A DNA stretch of 64,000 nt from Paragorgia papillata (GCA_035771165.1 JAWNZC010000473.1:491501-555500), one strand, 5' to 3'; shown: positions 10,430 through 22,200, numbered from the stretch's first letter. Translations and numbers: made by a program. The notes: generated by a model from the sequence alone, not told the origin.

Positions 10430-12290
10430 AGAATATTAAAAGGTGATCAACTTTCATCCAAGGAGTCAGCTGCTGACTGCTGAGCTGCTCCACTTTTTAT
10501 ATAATATCAGAAGAAGAAAAGGCCTTCAGATACGGCTCGTGTTCTTGAAATTGTGGTAATTCCACGGCTTAAATTTCTGACAAAATCAAAATCATGGAGC
10601 CTTTCACGGAATGTTTAAGTCGATTGAAAACTTGTAGTTGTATCCAGCGATGTATATTAAATGTATTAAAGTGAGCAAAGATTCCCTTCACTTGGCGCCG
10701 TGTATAATACTTCGGGACTCGTTTTAATCTTGTTTAACTTCGCTGACCATAACTCTCTTTGTTTCGCACAGTATATTGAACGTATGTAAATTATAAAACT
10801 ATTTACAGACTCTGGAGTTATTAAACAGCAAAGACTTGCAAAGACTTCGAACTATCCTGACTTTCCTTGTTGTTTCCAGGGTTATGCGGAAAGCCGCTGG
10901 GCAAATATATTTCTGTTTCGTCGAAAAATATGGCGCATTTGATAAACCTCGGCTAGCGAGTTTGAACACCAAAATTTGGAGGCTCTGCCGGGAAGGTTCT
11001 CCTTGTACAACAATGCTCATTTTGCGTTGTAGTGGTAGAATATGTTCCCAACTATAGTGTTCAAACTTCGAAAGTGTCATTTAGATCGATTTAATTACTT
11101 TAATGTACATAATTCGTAAAATATTCGTCAAAATTTCTCTTTCATGCCATATTTCTTGGAGATATACCTAATAATGTCAACATTCGAAGTTTGATTGTTG
11201 TATTAGACCTTCATAGCTAACACATTAACACAAAAACGATGTACAAGAACACGCTTTTCCTTCCCGGCAGGGCATGTTTGTAATTTCACATTAATCCGAC
11301 GCATATTTGTGTTTATAATTAATCACGTGACACTTTACTGCACAAAGTTTGTATTTAATAAAATCAGTAAAACGTATTTACACAACATTAACAAAGAACC
11401 GTTCCCAGAATACGTCGCTTTTGAATGAAAAATGACGCTTTATTTGCACTGCCTGCGCTGATCGCGCAGAGAGGACTGGACCCAGACATTAACACACCTG
11501 AGACGCTCGAACATTAAAAGTTTTCCATATCGGCAGGATACACAGCTGTTTCATATTTTCATTCGTTTCTCACAGTTTTACAAGTAGCTTGAACGTCAAG
11601 TCCTCATTGAGTTGCTTGCATTTCGCTGAGCAGATTCAACTCGTCGTGCGGCTTAATTTTTTCCCGAAATGAAACGGAAATTCAAATAGCGGTGTATTCG
11701 AATTCAGTGTAAGTTCAAACTTCAAACGAAGAGACAAGGTGCCAACTGAATTAAGCGCGTGCGATGGCAGAGATCAAAGCGATAGCAGCGGAAAGTGGTC
11801 TTGACATTTCTGATACGATGACGATTATAGAAATTTGTTCCTGACAGGTCCAGAACATGAAGTGCAAGTGCTTGGCACTGTTAGGACTGCAATAAAAGAT
11901 AGTAGTTTAGTTTCCTAGGCTGTTACACAGGCAGCCAATCCTCATGCCACTATGCATAGGTTTGACAGTTGACAATAATATTTGCATGAGGATTGTTATA
12001 AATTGTTGACATGTTTTACTTTATACTTTCTTAAATCAATCAAATACACTTTTATTCACAGATTGTTATTTGTTTTATAACAACTCTCATGACATGCAAA
12101 TTTTTAAAATTATTGTTAATTGTCAAACCTATATACATGTACAGTGCATGAGCCTGGATTGCCTCTAGCTGTTGCGGGATAAAATTGTACTTTTATACTA
12201 AATTTGTTCCAAAATAATGAAATTTGCTTCAAATAAATATTATAAGTCAAATCCTTTATTACTTTATTGATCAATTTAATTTAGAACTTT
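10430..12290. other. unassigned DNA with one imperfect inverted repeat
   Basis: No supported gene. Opposed frames of 93 codons (minus, 10799-11080) and 73 codons (plus, 10836-11057) overlap one another and show no domain. Near 11930-12172 there is an imperfect inverted repeat, with ATAGGTTTGACAGTTGACAATAAT facing ATTGTTAATTGTCAAACCTAT, which could be a worn MITE. Confidence 0.35.
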
Positions 12291-12295
12291 TTTGG

Positions 12296-12785
12296 AGATG
12301 ATCCAATATGCCAGGTCTGATCGGATACCAATATCCTGTACAGGAGCTTACAGACCACATAACTGGCACATGATCCTGTGTAAGGATTTTAAGAACTTGC
12401 ACAAGATTTCAGTAATCCTGCACAGGATCCTGCAGGATTTCAGTACATGTACTATTTCTGTACAGGATCCTATAGGATTTCAGTAATCCTGCATAGGATC
12501 CTATAGGATCTCAGTAATCCTGCACAGGATCCTATAGGATTTCAGCAATCTTGCACAGGATCCTACAAGATTTTAAGAAATCCTGCACAGGATCATAAAT
12601 ATCATGCACAGGATCATATAGGATTTTAAATAATCTTGCACAGGATCCTACAGGATTTCAGAAATCCTGCACAGGATCCTGTAGGATCCTGAACAGGATC
12701 CTGTTAGGATTTTTATAGGATCCTGTACAGGATCCTGTACAGGATCCTGTTAGGATCTTAGACAGGATCCTGTACAGGATTTTCA
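12296..12785. repeat. second GGATCC minisatellite, about 31-bp units
   Basis: Units of the type CAGGATCCTATAGGATTTCA, GTAATCCTGCA repeat irregularly and collapse at the right end into a string of self-complementary AGGATCCTGTACAGGATCCT. It shares the AGGATCCT core with the array at 0.84-1.4 kb but has different spacers. Confidence 0.9.
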
Positions 12786-12958
12786 CCAGAGTAAATATTA
12801 AAAAGCCACCATGGTAGGGAAAGGGTTAACAAGATAGTTTTTAAACCTTTCCCTACTTGACTTCTTTCCTTGACGAGTAAAATCTGGCATTAGCCAAAGT
12901 AAAATACTAAGAGGCCACCATGGTAGGGAAAAGGGTTAATGAAGTTCAGTCATGTGCT

Positions 12959-14089
12959 TTACCAATGCACTACAGTAGCTAAGTCAAATGTGACATCACA
13001 TTTCAAACATATGTACTGCATCCCATTTGGTTCTGTGGCTTCAAGTTCATGGGTCAACAAATGTCGATCAAATGCTTTACAATCTAAATTCATGTTACAG
13101 TAATTACACTTGAAACTTTTCCCTGTGTTATGTGTCTTTTGATGACTTACAAAGCTAGATTGATTGGAAAATGCTTTGTCACAGATATCACATTTGAAAG
13201 GTTTGTCTCCAGTATGTGTTCTTTTATGATGCTGCAGAGTAAATAAACGAGCAAACATTTTGTCACAGAAATCACATTTGAAAGGTTTCTCTCCAGTATG
13301 TGTTCTTTTATGATGTTGCAGGGTAGATAAATGAGCAAATGTTTTGTTACAGAAATCACATTTGAATGGTTTCTCTCCAGTATGTGTTCTTTTATGATCT
13401 TGCAGGGTAGATAAACGAGCAAATGTTTTTTTACAGACATCACATTTGAAAGGCTTCTCTCCAGTATGTGTTCTTTTATGACGTTGCAGGTGAGATAAAC
13501 GAGCAAACGTTTTGTTACAGAAATCACATTTGAAAGGTTTCTCTCCAGTATGTGTTCTTTTATGTTGCAGGGTACATAAACGAGTAAATGTTTTGTCGCA
13601 GACATCACATTTGAAAGGTTTCTCTCCAGTATGTGTTCTTTTATGATCTTGCAGGGTAGATAAACGAGCAAATGTTTTTCTACAGACATCACATTTGAAA
13701 GGCTTCTCTCCAGTATGGGTTCTTTTATGACGTTGCAGGTGAGATAAACGAGCAAACGTTTTGTTACATAAATCACATTTGAAAGGTTTCTCTCCAGTAT
13801 GTGTTCTTTTATGTTGCAGGGTACATAAACGAGCAAATGTTTTGTCGCAGACATCACATTTGAAAGGTTTCTCTCCAGTGTGTGTTCTTTTATGAACTAT
13901 TAAATTACTTGAATAAGAAAATGTCTTCGTACAGACATCACATTTGAATGGTTTCTGTCCAGTATGTAATACCATGTGACGTCTTAAACTTGATAAAGTA
14001 CCAAATGTCTCGGTGCAGGTTGGACACCTACGAGACTTTTTTCCATATTTGCTAGAACTCCTTTTTGGCAAGTCAGAATTATTACTCAT
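12959..14089 (-). CDS. ZNF-A: C2H2 zinc-finger protein, about 12 fingers
   Basis: Probable sequence-specific DNA-binding nuclear protein. From the start MSNNSDLPKRSS (shared by all three paralogs) there are about 11 tandem C2H2 fingers joined by TGEKPFKC linkers, an atypical Cys-Asn-Tyr-Cys finger, and the first half of a last finger. A three-finger block ending RLCTLQ, RLSHLQR and RLSTLQD is duplicated in tandem. Both RLCTLQ fingers lack one residue before the first His, so their fold is doubtful. Compared with ZNF-C, an extra five bases near 12972 shift the frame and replace the last His pair with VVHW-stop. The open frame extends 45 codons upstream of my chosen start, in sequence also seen at ZNF-B. 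No KRAB, SCAN or BTB domain is visible. Confidence 0.85.
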   Translation of the reverse strand: MSNNSDLPKRSSSKYGKKSRRCPTCTETFGTLSSLRRHMVLHTGQKPFKCDVCTKTFSYSSNLIVHKRTHTGEKPFKCDVCDKTFARLCTLQHKRTHTGEKPFKCDLCNKTFARLSHLQRHKRTHTGEKPFKCDVCRKTFARLSTLQDHKRTHTGEKPFKCDVCDKTFTRLCTLQHKRTHTGEKPFKCDFCNKTFARLSHLQRHKRTHTGEKPFKCDVCKKTFARLSTLQDHKRTHTGEKPFKCDFCNKTFAHLSTLQHHKRTHTGEKPFKCDFCDKMFARLFTLQHHKRTHTGDKPFKCDICDKAFSNQSSFVSHQKTHNTGKSFKCNYCNMNLDCKAFDRHLLTHELEATEPNGMQYICLKCDVTFDLATVVHW

Positions 14090-14300
14090 TGTAGATCCTT
14101 CATGTTTCAGACAGCTCTTCATCTTATCAATTCTCCACACACCACCTTTTGATTTCCAATAAAATATGTCAAATATAAATCCGAAATTCACAAAAGCCTC
14201 TCTGCACAAAAGCCAAATGCGCATGAATACAAAATACTGAGCCTGCGTTTCAACCGACCTGCGCGGGCAAAAAAGAAAACTTCATTACTACTTCATTTAA

Positions 14301-14609
14301 AGGTGACGTACAGTTTGTTCTGCGCATGTACGAAACTAATGTTTACATCTTTATTTACAAAAAATATACTGATACCTTATTCAAGATTGTAAGCTTTTCT
14401 TACTTCCTCTTCAGTACTTGTACCCAAAACAAAATATATTCAGAAGAAATAGAAGAAATCCGAAGACATATCCTCGCCGAATCACTTGGTTTTCTGCCAT
14501 GTTGCTCCTAACGGTTTACATTGAGCTGAGTACTTCATGTAATTATCTACGAATGTCATATTTTGTGGACTCCATGGCGGACGTGCGCAGAACGGACTGT
14601 ACATCACCT
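14301..14609. mobile_element. 309-bp TTAA-flanked MITE
   Basis: Terminal repeats AGGTGACGTACAG and CTGTACATCACCT are flanked by TTAA on both sides (14297-14300 and 14610-14613), as for piggyBac- or Kolobok-type elements. Inner pairing includes TTCTGCGCA/TGCGCAGAA. The ZNF-B and ZNF-C upstream regions read CTTCATTTAAGGT without interruption at the same place, giving two empty sites. No transposase. Confidence 0.92.
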
Positions 14610-14639
14610 TTAAGGTCTACGTAATAGTTTGGCTTTAGG

Positions 14640-15110
14640 AAAATATGATACGTAAATTGAAAAAAAATTGAAAAGACCCTATGCTGATTGCTGAAAATAA
14701 TTCAATATGGAAACCAAAGTTAATATGTTGGGAAAAACAAATATTTATATACAATTAACTTATCCTTCCTACTTGATGTTCTACCTGAATTCTTGGAACT
14801 GATGTCGAAGAGCTGGCTCTTTGACTCTTCCCGGCTGGCGGAGGTCTTTACAGGAAAGAGACCTTTGGTAACATCCGACTTTTTCTGTCGCGCATGCGCG
14901 AAGTTGCCTTGATAACGAATTTCAGAAACACGAGATATGCGTGAACAACACGAGGCGATACCGAGTCTTTCACCAGTTCTGTGAGTCGTTTTGTAAATTC
15001 CCAAGCACTGTAAACATCTTTGTACCGACTCCGTGACAAAGTCACAAAGTGATCTTATTTCTTTACGGAAAGAATGTTAGAAATAGTAAATACAGAGATA
15101 AAAACAGGTT
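14640..15110. other. unassigned DNA with overlapping short frames
   Basis: The first part continues the ZNF upstream homology (AGTTTGGCTTTAGGAAAATATG). Minus-strand frames of 94 and 65 codons (14720-15004, 14848-15045) overlap and show no domain. Confidence 0.3.
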
Positions 15111-15115
15111 TAACA

Positions 15116-15116
15116 C

Positions 15117-15192
<76 letters not shown>

Positions 15193-15297
15193 GATGATAA
15201 TAATAATAATAAATATAATAAATATAATAAATATAATAATAATAAATAAATAAATAATGAAAAAGGGGGGCAGTGGGGGGGGGGGGGGGGGGGGGGT
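15116..15297. repeat. (ATT)n/(AAT)n microsatellite with poly-G tract
   Basis: A run of ATT repeats turns into AAT repeats, so the two halves can pair with each other, and is followed by GGGGGG(C)AGT and an uninterrupted poly-G tract of more than 20 bases. The minus-strand frame rich in poly-Ile and poly-Leu is an artefact of this tract. Confidence 0.95.
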
Positions 15298-15339
15298 GAT
15301 TTGGGAAGAGAGGAGAGTCCTTGTAATGCAGCCGTGGAT

Positions 15340-16900
15340 GAAGGAAATCACCAAGAAAAATTGAGGAACAAAATATCCTCAGTAAAAGATTTCATGATCA
15401 GTATCGATGAGAATAAATTGGCTGGAGTACTAAAGAAACGAAACAATTGGATAACCCCTGGAATAGATGGAATACAGAATTGAATTATTGGTGGGAAAAA
15501 ATAAGAGCGTTCGTTCGGGCCCCACTCGGATTGTAGAGGGACAAAGTGTGATGATACCAAAGACCTAAGCTAGTGTTGTGAAAGATCGTCGATCGACCAC
15601 GTGCTTGACTAAAGTATATAGAATCTTCACTGGAATGCTTTCGAAGTTTTTAAAAAACCACGCAGAACAAAATGAAATGTGGCATCAAAATCAAATGGGT
15701 GCGAGAGAAGGGGTATTGGGAACAGTTGACCAGCTGTTAGTCGATAATTGTATATCATGGATGAACTACGCAATCTAGCTGTTGCATATTATGATTATCA
15801 GAAACCATATGGTATGGTTCGCCATGACTGGATTTATACATGGATGGGTGTACCAGAAAATGTATGTAAGGTAGTTGAAAACCGGATGGAAAAGTGGAGG
15901 ACAAGGTTGGATATGGATGGAGAAAGAAGGATGAGACGATGAGTAGAGGAATATATATACATTAGGACGGGCTTTCTGCAGGGAGATAGCTACTCGCTAG
16001 TGGGCTTTAATTTTGTTTAAGTGAGTTACCAGTCATGATGATGTTAAGTGAAACGGCAAAATGTTACAAAATGGAATCACCTGGAAAGAGAGAAGTAGTG
16101 AAACGCACAGTTTGTTTGTGGATGATCTTAAAGTTTATCAGGAAAACTACAAAATATTGGCTATTGCAAATATATTATTGTACGTCCAACCATGATATAG
16201 GGGCATGTTAAGAGTATTTGAAAGAGGCCGGCAAAATAGTGAAAAGCAAGGGATTAGATGTTCTTGAAGGAATAACGAAGGCCTTATAGTCCCTGAAATC
16301 AGTGAAACTAGCTCACAAGTTTATCGGATGTGAACGAGGAAAGAAAGTAGATAAAGAGAAAGTTCTAGAAAGACTGTCATTGGAAGTACAGGAAAGAATG
16401 GAAAGTTTGATACAATTGGAACTATATGATACGAACTTAGTTAACGCTATAAATTGTAGAGTTATATACCATGGCCAGTTGTTGGATACGTCGTGAATGT
16501 ATGCCGTTTTTGTAAAAATGACTTAGCAGAGCTATATATGATTGTTAAGCGTTTAGTGAGGGAACAAAATGATGCATGGACGACAGGCAAGTGACGAGAG
16601 GCTGTATCTACCACGAAATACAGGAGGAAGAGGGCTGAAAAGTATGCGAGATGTCTATAATGAGACCAAAGTTAGAGTAGCCCCCTATATGACATTTTCA
16701 CAAAGTGAATGGAATCAATATGTGGGGAGTGGAAAGAGGTATGGGGTAAGCTGAAAGTCATTCTACAAACTAATAATACAGAGACTAGAAGTGGTTAGAA
16801 GAATACAAAGAAAAATTTACAAAGTGAAGTTTTTAGAGGGCTTGATGAGAAGTGTCATGGATGGCTAGAATGTAATATGGACCCAGAGGAGGTACGAAGG
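15340..16900 (+). pseudogene. decayed R2-like non-LTR retrotransposon (RT fragment)
   Basis: Fragments in all three plus frames follow the order of a reverse transcriptase of the R2/NeSL-like type: NNWITPGIDGIQN near the start of the palm; GVLGTVDQLLVDNCI near 15720; a motif-A-like NLAVAYYDYQKPYGMVRHDW near 15770-15830; a GDSYS-like motif-B trace near 15985; and the catalytic FVDDLKVYQENY near 16110. Then come FIGCERGKKVDKEKV and MHGRQASDERLYLPR. At least six stops or frameshifts separate these pieces, so the copy is dead. Both ends are lost; the 5' side is cut by the microsatellite. Clade assignment is by motif style only. Confidence 0.75.
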
Positions 16901-18480
16901 TCTTCCCAGAATGCATTGCGCTTGAAACATATTATCAATTTCGCATCGCAAATGCTTCACTTCATTATGAACCTTCGAGGAGTGAACATGATTTGAAAAA
17001 TAGTGTTTCGAAGTTTGTGGCATTTAGAACACTTTGGTTGGGACTCACATTAATTAATTTATATTTATTTTGTAACCTAGCAGTACTTCGACGTTTATTT
17101 CGCCTGATTTGCCGTTATTCTCTAATTTACGTCTGATTTTCTGGTCAAGGTGACTGCTCATCCAGCTCGTCGCTCGAGGATCAGATATTATAACTTGACA
17201 TAATTTGACACTTCAATACTTTTTTACTCCTTTATTTATACACTCGAGTAATAACCGTCTTGATCTTAGATTTTGACTTGATCTAAATCATAGGGTATAT
17301 TTGATATTTTTGTTCAATGGTTTTGTTCATTTTGAAATGGGTTCATTATGTTGTCATGGACGATTACTTTACCTCAAGTTAATAAGTCTATCTATTTAAA
17401 AACTGCTTCAAGAAACAACTGTTGGTATGTTCGTGCATACAGTTTCTTACCTTTAAAAACAAGTGGAGCAGGAAAACATGTCTGATTGTTTATACAGAAA
17501 ATCTAGATACTGTACATGTATATGGACCTTATTAATTCTGTCCCAAGTATTTTTGAAACCAATATAACCCAGAGAAGAAATGATAATATAATCCAGTGGA
17601 CCAACACATTTTGATTTAATACAGTTCAAGACCCAAAAGCCATGTTATATTATTCAGTCTTTCACAAGCATATATCAGTCAGTGACTCACTAGTAGAGGA
17701 AAGGGGCTTGACCCTTTCTCTCCTAGAGGTTCCAACTTGATGAGTAAATTCATAAGGCATTAGAGTAAAATAATGAAGGGGGCATTTTGGGTGGCACAGG
17801 AGGGGAAGAGTTGAATAATTTTCATCAAAAATCCTCTTCTGATTATTTCTTGCAATTGACATACCAGCAAAGCCACCACGCCCAATAGTGCACAATTCTC
17901 GTCTCAATAATTATAACACCAATGCATTTTGTTAATACATTGACTTCTAGCTTTAATATCTTTGTAATATTAATTAAGGAGTACTACACAGCTTTAAAAA
18001 TGTATTTTAAAGTAATGTAAAAGATCCCAAAATAAAACTCAAGTGACCGAGCCAATTCTGTTATGCAACTTTAATATCCACTTTCCCCTGCTCTTTAATT
18101 TGTGAAACCTGTGGTTGGTATAACGATACTGCTGATTGGCTACTATAAAAGCCAATCAAAGGACCGGTGTGGCGGTCTGAGATTGTCACCGCGCTGAGAT
18201 TGTAAACTAAGTAGTGCGCATGCTCGAACCAGCGCTTGCAATCTCCGCACGCGTCGAAACGGTCTGAGTTTGGAGCAGTCTGAGATTGCATACATCGTTT
18301 GGGGGGATTGTATCTCAAATTGTGCAAAGAAATTTATGTTATCTGTGCAAATCTACCCATTTTGTTTATGATATCAATCCTTAGTTCTTTATATTCAATA
18401 TTAAACAGGATTCGTGGAACTCCTTGTCTTTGAATACTCCTATAAAACGAAAGTTTGCCATTCAAGAGGAGCAAGTTATT
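16900..18480. other. unassigned DNA
   Basis: No gene supported. Minus frames of 81 codons (17662-17907) and 88 codons (18061-18327) have no recognisable domain. A GTCTGAGATTG word recurs several times near 18170-18290, suggesting a small degenerate repeat. Confidence 0.3.
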
Positions 18481-18491
18481 ACTACTGCACT

Positions 18492-19366
18492 CAGGGGCGG
18501 ACTGGCTACATCAGAGGGGCCCGGGCGATTTGCTGTAAAAGACGGCCCCGTTTCCAAACCAAGTTGTTGTGGGTCCGCATGTGTCTCCCCCGGAACATTT
18601 TGAAATTTGGGTCTCTGATATGGCATTTCCCGCATTCTGACATCAGTTTTGAGCAAACTTTTAATAGTTTTAAAACATGTTTGTAATGGCACATTTCGTC
18701 ATTTTTTACAAAGATTTTGTCCAAATTAGGCTTTAAATAGTATATTAGTTTGTGAAAACATACATTAACGCTGAATGTAAAAATATGCATGGTTGTAAGG
18801 TCAAAGCCTATTAAGGCCTGAGGGTTACCAATAAAAACAAAGGACGACGCATTTCCGTACGCATTTTTTCCCATGCGCTAACCACTTATCGACTATACAA
18901 CATATATTTTAATATGATTGTAGATCAGATGTTTGAAGCGTTTCAAACTTTTTAGATCCACATTTTCTTTTTGAGTAATCTCAACAAATTGTAAAGAACG
19001 ACTCTATATTAGAAGGGAAAAAAGGGGAAGATTGGTCCACTTCCCTCCAACTCCGCGGACCCTAAACATTGTTCTCTTTTCAGAGGAGCTTCGTCTTGCA
19101 AGTCGTTCACCTTTTTCTTATGCCTATTCTGTGCACCACGTTTGATGGCTTTCTTCATAATTCCGGAACTCGAAATGTCGGAAGAAACTATAGCTTCCAC
19201 TATGAACACTAGATAATTATTTTATCCTAAGCATGTATTTCCTGATTGTACATAGCCTTGTTTTACTTTTGCAAAGTCAAAAACATTAAGGGCCCAAAGG
19301 GGGCCCAACAGGCAAGGGGCCCACCAGGCGTTTGCCCGGTAAGCACGACTGGCCAGTCCGCCCCTG
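18492..19366. mobile_element. 875-bp non-autonomous hAT element
   Basis: Terminal inverted repeats CAGGGGCGGACTGGC and GCCAGTCCGCCCCTG are flanked by a perfect 8-bp duplication ACTGCACT (18484-18491 and 19367-19374), the hAT signature. Subterminal GGGGCCC blocks are present at both ends. The interior encodes no transposase; the 60-120 codon frames inside show no domain. Confidence 0.95.
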
Positions 19367-19607
19367 ACTGCACTGTATTATTATGTATTTATGTCTTCCA
19401 CTTAACAGTCTTAAGGCTGTTTATGAATTAACTACCACTTTGATGTAAAGCGTTAATATTTCCACATTCAAGTCGGGAAGGGGACCAAGATAAGGTGACT
19501 GTGTTTTAATTTACTTTTATCAACAGTTTATCAATATTAATATTACATTAGAAGAAGTTTGGTGAACTGCTTGCTTAATTTGTCAATTCTTACCCACTAT
19601 CGTTTAA

Positions 19608-20221
19608 GGTGGCTCCATACAGTTTCTTGAAAAATGGAAAATACAAGTTTGAGAGTTCAAAACACGTGCATAAACAATTCGGAAAAAGAATAAAACTAAA
19701 TGCATGTTATGCATATTTAAACAGTCTGACAATCAAAAACTGTTACCAAATAAATAGCAACAGTTGTTGCTATGGCAACAATGACGTTTCAAAGTGGCTG
19801 CCAATTACCCTTCAAATCAATTTAATTCGAAAAAAACTTTGGTGACCCCCAATTCTTTTTTCATTAAAACTTTTCTTGAAGTATGATTTTTCCGGAAAAA
19901 AAATTATTCGTTTTACAGAATTTTTTAAAATCGGCCAATTGATTACTCATACTTCAAGAAAAGTTTTAATGAAAAAAATATTGGGGGTCACCAAAATTTT
20001 TTTCGAATTAAATTAGTTTGAAGGGTAATTGGCAGCCATTGTGAAACGTCATTGTTGCCATAGCAACAACTGTTGCTATTTATTTGGTAACAGTTTTTGA
20101 TTGTCAGACTTTTTAACTATGCATAACATTTAGTTTTATTCTTTTACCAAATTATTTATGCACGTGTTTTGAACTCTCAAACTTGTATTTTCCATTTTTC
20201 TAGAAACTGTATGGAGCCACC
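19608..20221. mobile_element. 614-bp palindromic TTAA-flanked MITE
   Basis: Starts GGTGGCTCCATACAG and ends CTGTATGGAGCCACC, with TTAA on both sides. Nearly the whole element is one inverted repeat with arms of about 300 bases (for example AACTCTCAAACTTG and GCCATAGCAACAACTGTTGC in both arms) and a small centre near 19915. The plus-strand 78-codon frame is a by-product. It is related to the 468-bp element at 29.2 kb by its GGTGGCTC/GAGCCACC ends. Confidence 0.93.
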
Positions 20222-20331
20222 TTAAAGTCAGTTCTCCTCAGTTGGTATTTGGCCTATTCTGAGAAAATACTAGATACATCTCTATAGCAAATTATGTTAG
20301 ACAAAAATAAACCTAAAAATAATAAATGATT

Positions 20332-21319
20332 CAGTGGCGGATCCAGGGGGGGTATGGGGGTTGCAACCAGTCCTAGATAAAGCATTTTTCTTCCTGGCAG
20401 CAAAATCCAAAAATAAATATTTCCTGCTAAACTAAATTAACGATTTCCTGCCTGATAGAATTTTTCAATTTTACTTGCAAGTTTGGATCTCAAAACCATA
20501 ATTTATCTGAATGTGGTACCTATACATACTTTGAAATAGCGAACTTTTTCAATTGAATACTACGTAATACAAGTACTAGCGTCAAAAATCGAAATGCTGA
20601 AACAGTTCAATAAGATAAAAGCAGCTTGCATTCTTGCAAATGCACAATGACAGCTGCAGTCTGCAACAGCAACACTATACTGAAATGATAAATATTTCAT
20701 TGTTTTCTAGAACAAATCGTTGCGTCATTTGCGCAAGGATATACGAAACTTAGACAGGTTAAGGTCATATAATAAACCTTCAAAACGCTTTCGAATTGTT
20801 TACAAATCGCCGCTGGGTTTGGCAAGAATATAGAAAGACGAGTCATCGAATATGAAACTTGATATTCGATCAAAAGTGATGCCCATCAAAATTGTGTGAT
20901 TGTGTGACCGTGACGTTTTTCGATTTTTTGAAGAATAGAAAATTTATCTTTAAACTTTGACTTGGATTAAAAAAACTGACAAATATTTCCTGCAGGATAC
21001 AAAAAATTTCCTGTGAACAACTTTTACAAAAAATTTCCTGGCAGCGGCGCTGCCGGACATTTTCCAGCACTGATTGCAACCCCCCTGGCCTATTATATAT
21101 GTATTCTTTGAACGGTATATTATATTATATAATATATCAATTCTGTTTAGTGTATAATATAGCTTATAAAAATCACTATTTCTGTTCCTAATATTGTCCC
21201 CAAAATGCAGGAAATAGCATTTCAGGGTATCAGAAATGAAACATTTTCCGGGGGAGCATACCCCCGGACCCCCTAAAGGTGTCAACCCCCTCTTTAAAAA
21301 AATCCTGGATCCGCCCCTG
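20332..21319. mobile_element. non-autonomous hAT, outer element
   Basis: Ends CAGTGGCGGATCCAGG and CCTGGATCCGCCCCTG form hAT-type inverted repeats differing at one base. The 8 bases outside each end do not match, so the target duplication is lost or the ends are chimeric. A second hAT is inserted near its left end. Confidence 0.75.
20368..21072. mobile_element. 705-bp nested non-autonomous hAT
   Basis: Lies within the outer hAT. Ends CAGTCCTAGATAA and a reverse-complement partner reading CAGTGCTGGAAAA, flanked by GTTGCAAC and ATTGCAAC (7 of 8 matching). Both ends then carry GGCAGC or GCTGCC motifs. No transposase frame. Confidence 0.75.
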
Positions 21320-21659
21320 TCAGATTGTATGTTTGTAAAACTTAATAGTCAACAATGGTTTCAAAAAATTCTGGCAAATAACATTTTCACTCAAGTTCTA
21401 TTAACACAGTTACTTTAACTGTTGAATAATGACGATGGAAAAATATTTTGTCACTGTTCTTTAAAGTATCGACAAAGATGACTGGCAGTTAGGATACGCA
21501 ATCATTTTATGCGGTCTTTTGGCTGTTTGTAATGTTTTGGATATTAAAACCAGTGTAATTTTGTAAGTTGTTATAATCTTAGCTTATGTCTAAAAAGTAG
21601 CTAGAGAGAATGGAGAGGTTTTTGAATGCAAATTAATAAAAAGGAATTGGCTAAAATAT

Positions 21660-21825
21660 TCCTGGACCACTTACCCCCACCTTAGACCACCTTAGACCAC
21701 CTTAGACCACTATATTCCACCTTACCCCACTTTGTACCACTTACCCCACCTTAGATCAGTATATTCCATCTTACCCCACTTTGGACCACTTACCCCGCCT
21801 TAGATCACTATACTTATTCCATCTT
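21660..21825. repeat. CCACCTTA-type minisatellite
   Basis: Words CCACCTTAGA, CCACTTACCC and CCACTATATT alternate in a degenerate array with periods of about 11 and 38-40 bases. Confidence 0.8.
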
Positions 21826-21981
21826 ACTTTATTAATTTTATCAAATATTTTCATAGCTCTATAAAATATGGAGAAATAGCATGTAATATTGAAAAACAAT
21901 ATGTACACAGTAATAATTAAAATATGTAATATAAATAATAAAATATATGCTGTTGATAATAATGAACATTATTTACATTTA

Positions 21982-22200
21982 GGGAGTGGTCACCATTTAT
22001 AAGGTGGTAGGTGTGGCTGATTTTTACGTGGAAATCCGTAGCTCCTCTCCTGAGAAATTTTGGACTGTCATAATCCCTACCTAAGGTGTATAAAACCAAG
22101 TTGTAACCTCTCCACAAAGATTAAACACTCTTTTTATAGTATAAACATATCAATTTGAAATAATATTGTCGACCCTCTACTACCCGGGATAACCACTCCC
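21982..22200. mobile_element. 219-bp TA-flanked MITE
   Basis: Ends GGGAGTGGT and ACCACTCCC, flanked by TA at both sides. The short inverted repeat and TA duplication suggest a Tc1/mariner-type MITE, though the terminal repeat is only about 10 bases. Confidence 0.6.

Noticed and set aside
10799..11080. Opposed 93- and 73-codon ORFs as a gene pair
   Set aside because: They overlap antiparallel over most of their length and neither has a domain.
13147..13857. 236-codon minus ORF overlapping ZNF-A
   Set aside because: Shifted-frame shadow of the zinc-finger array (repeated [18 protein letters not shown]), also seen in ZNF-B and ZNF-C.
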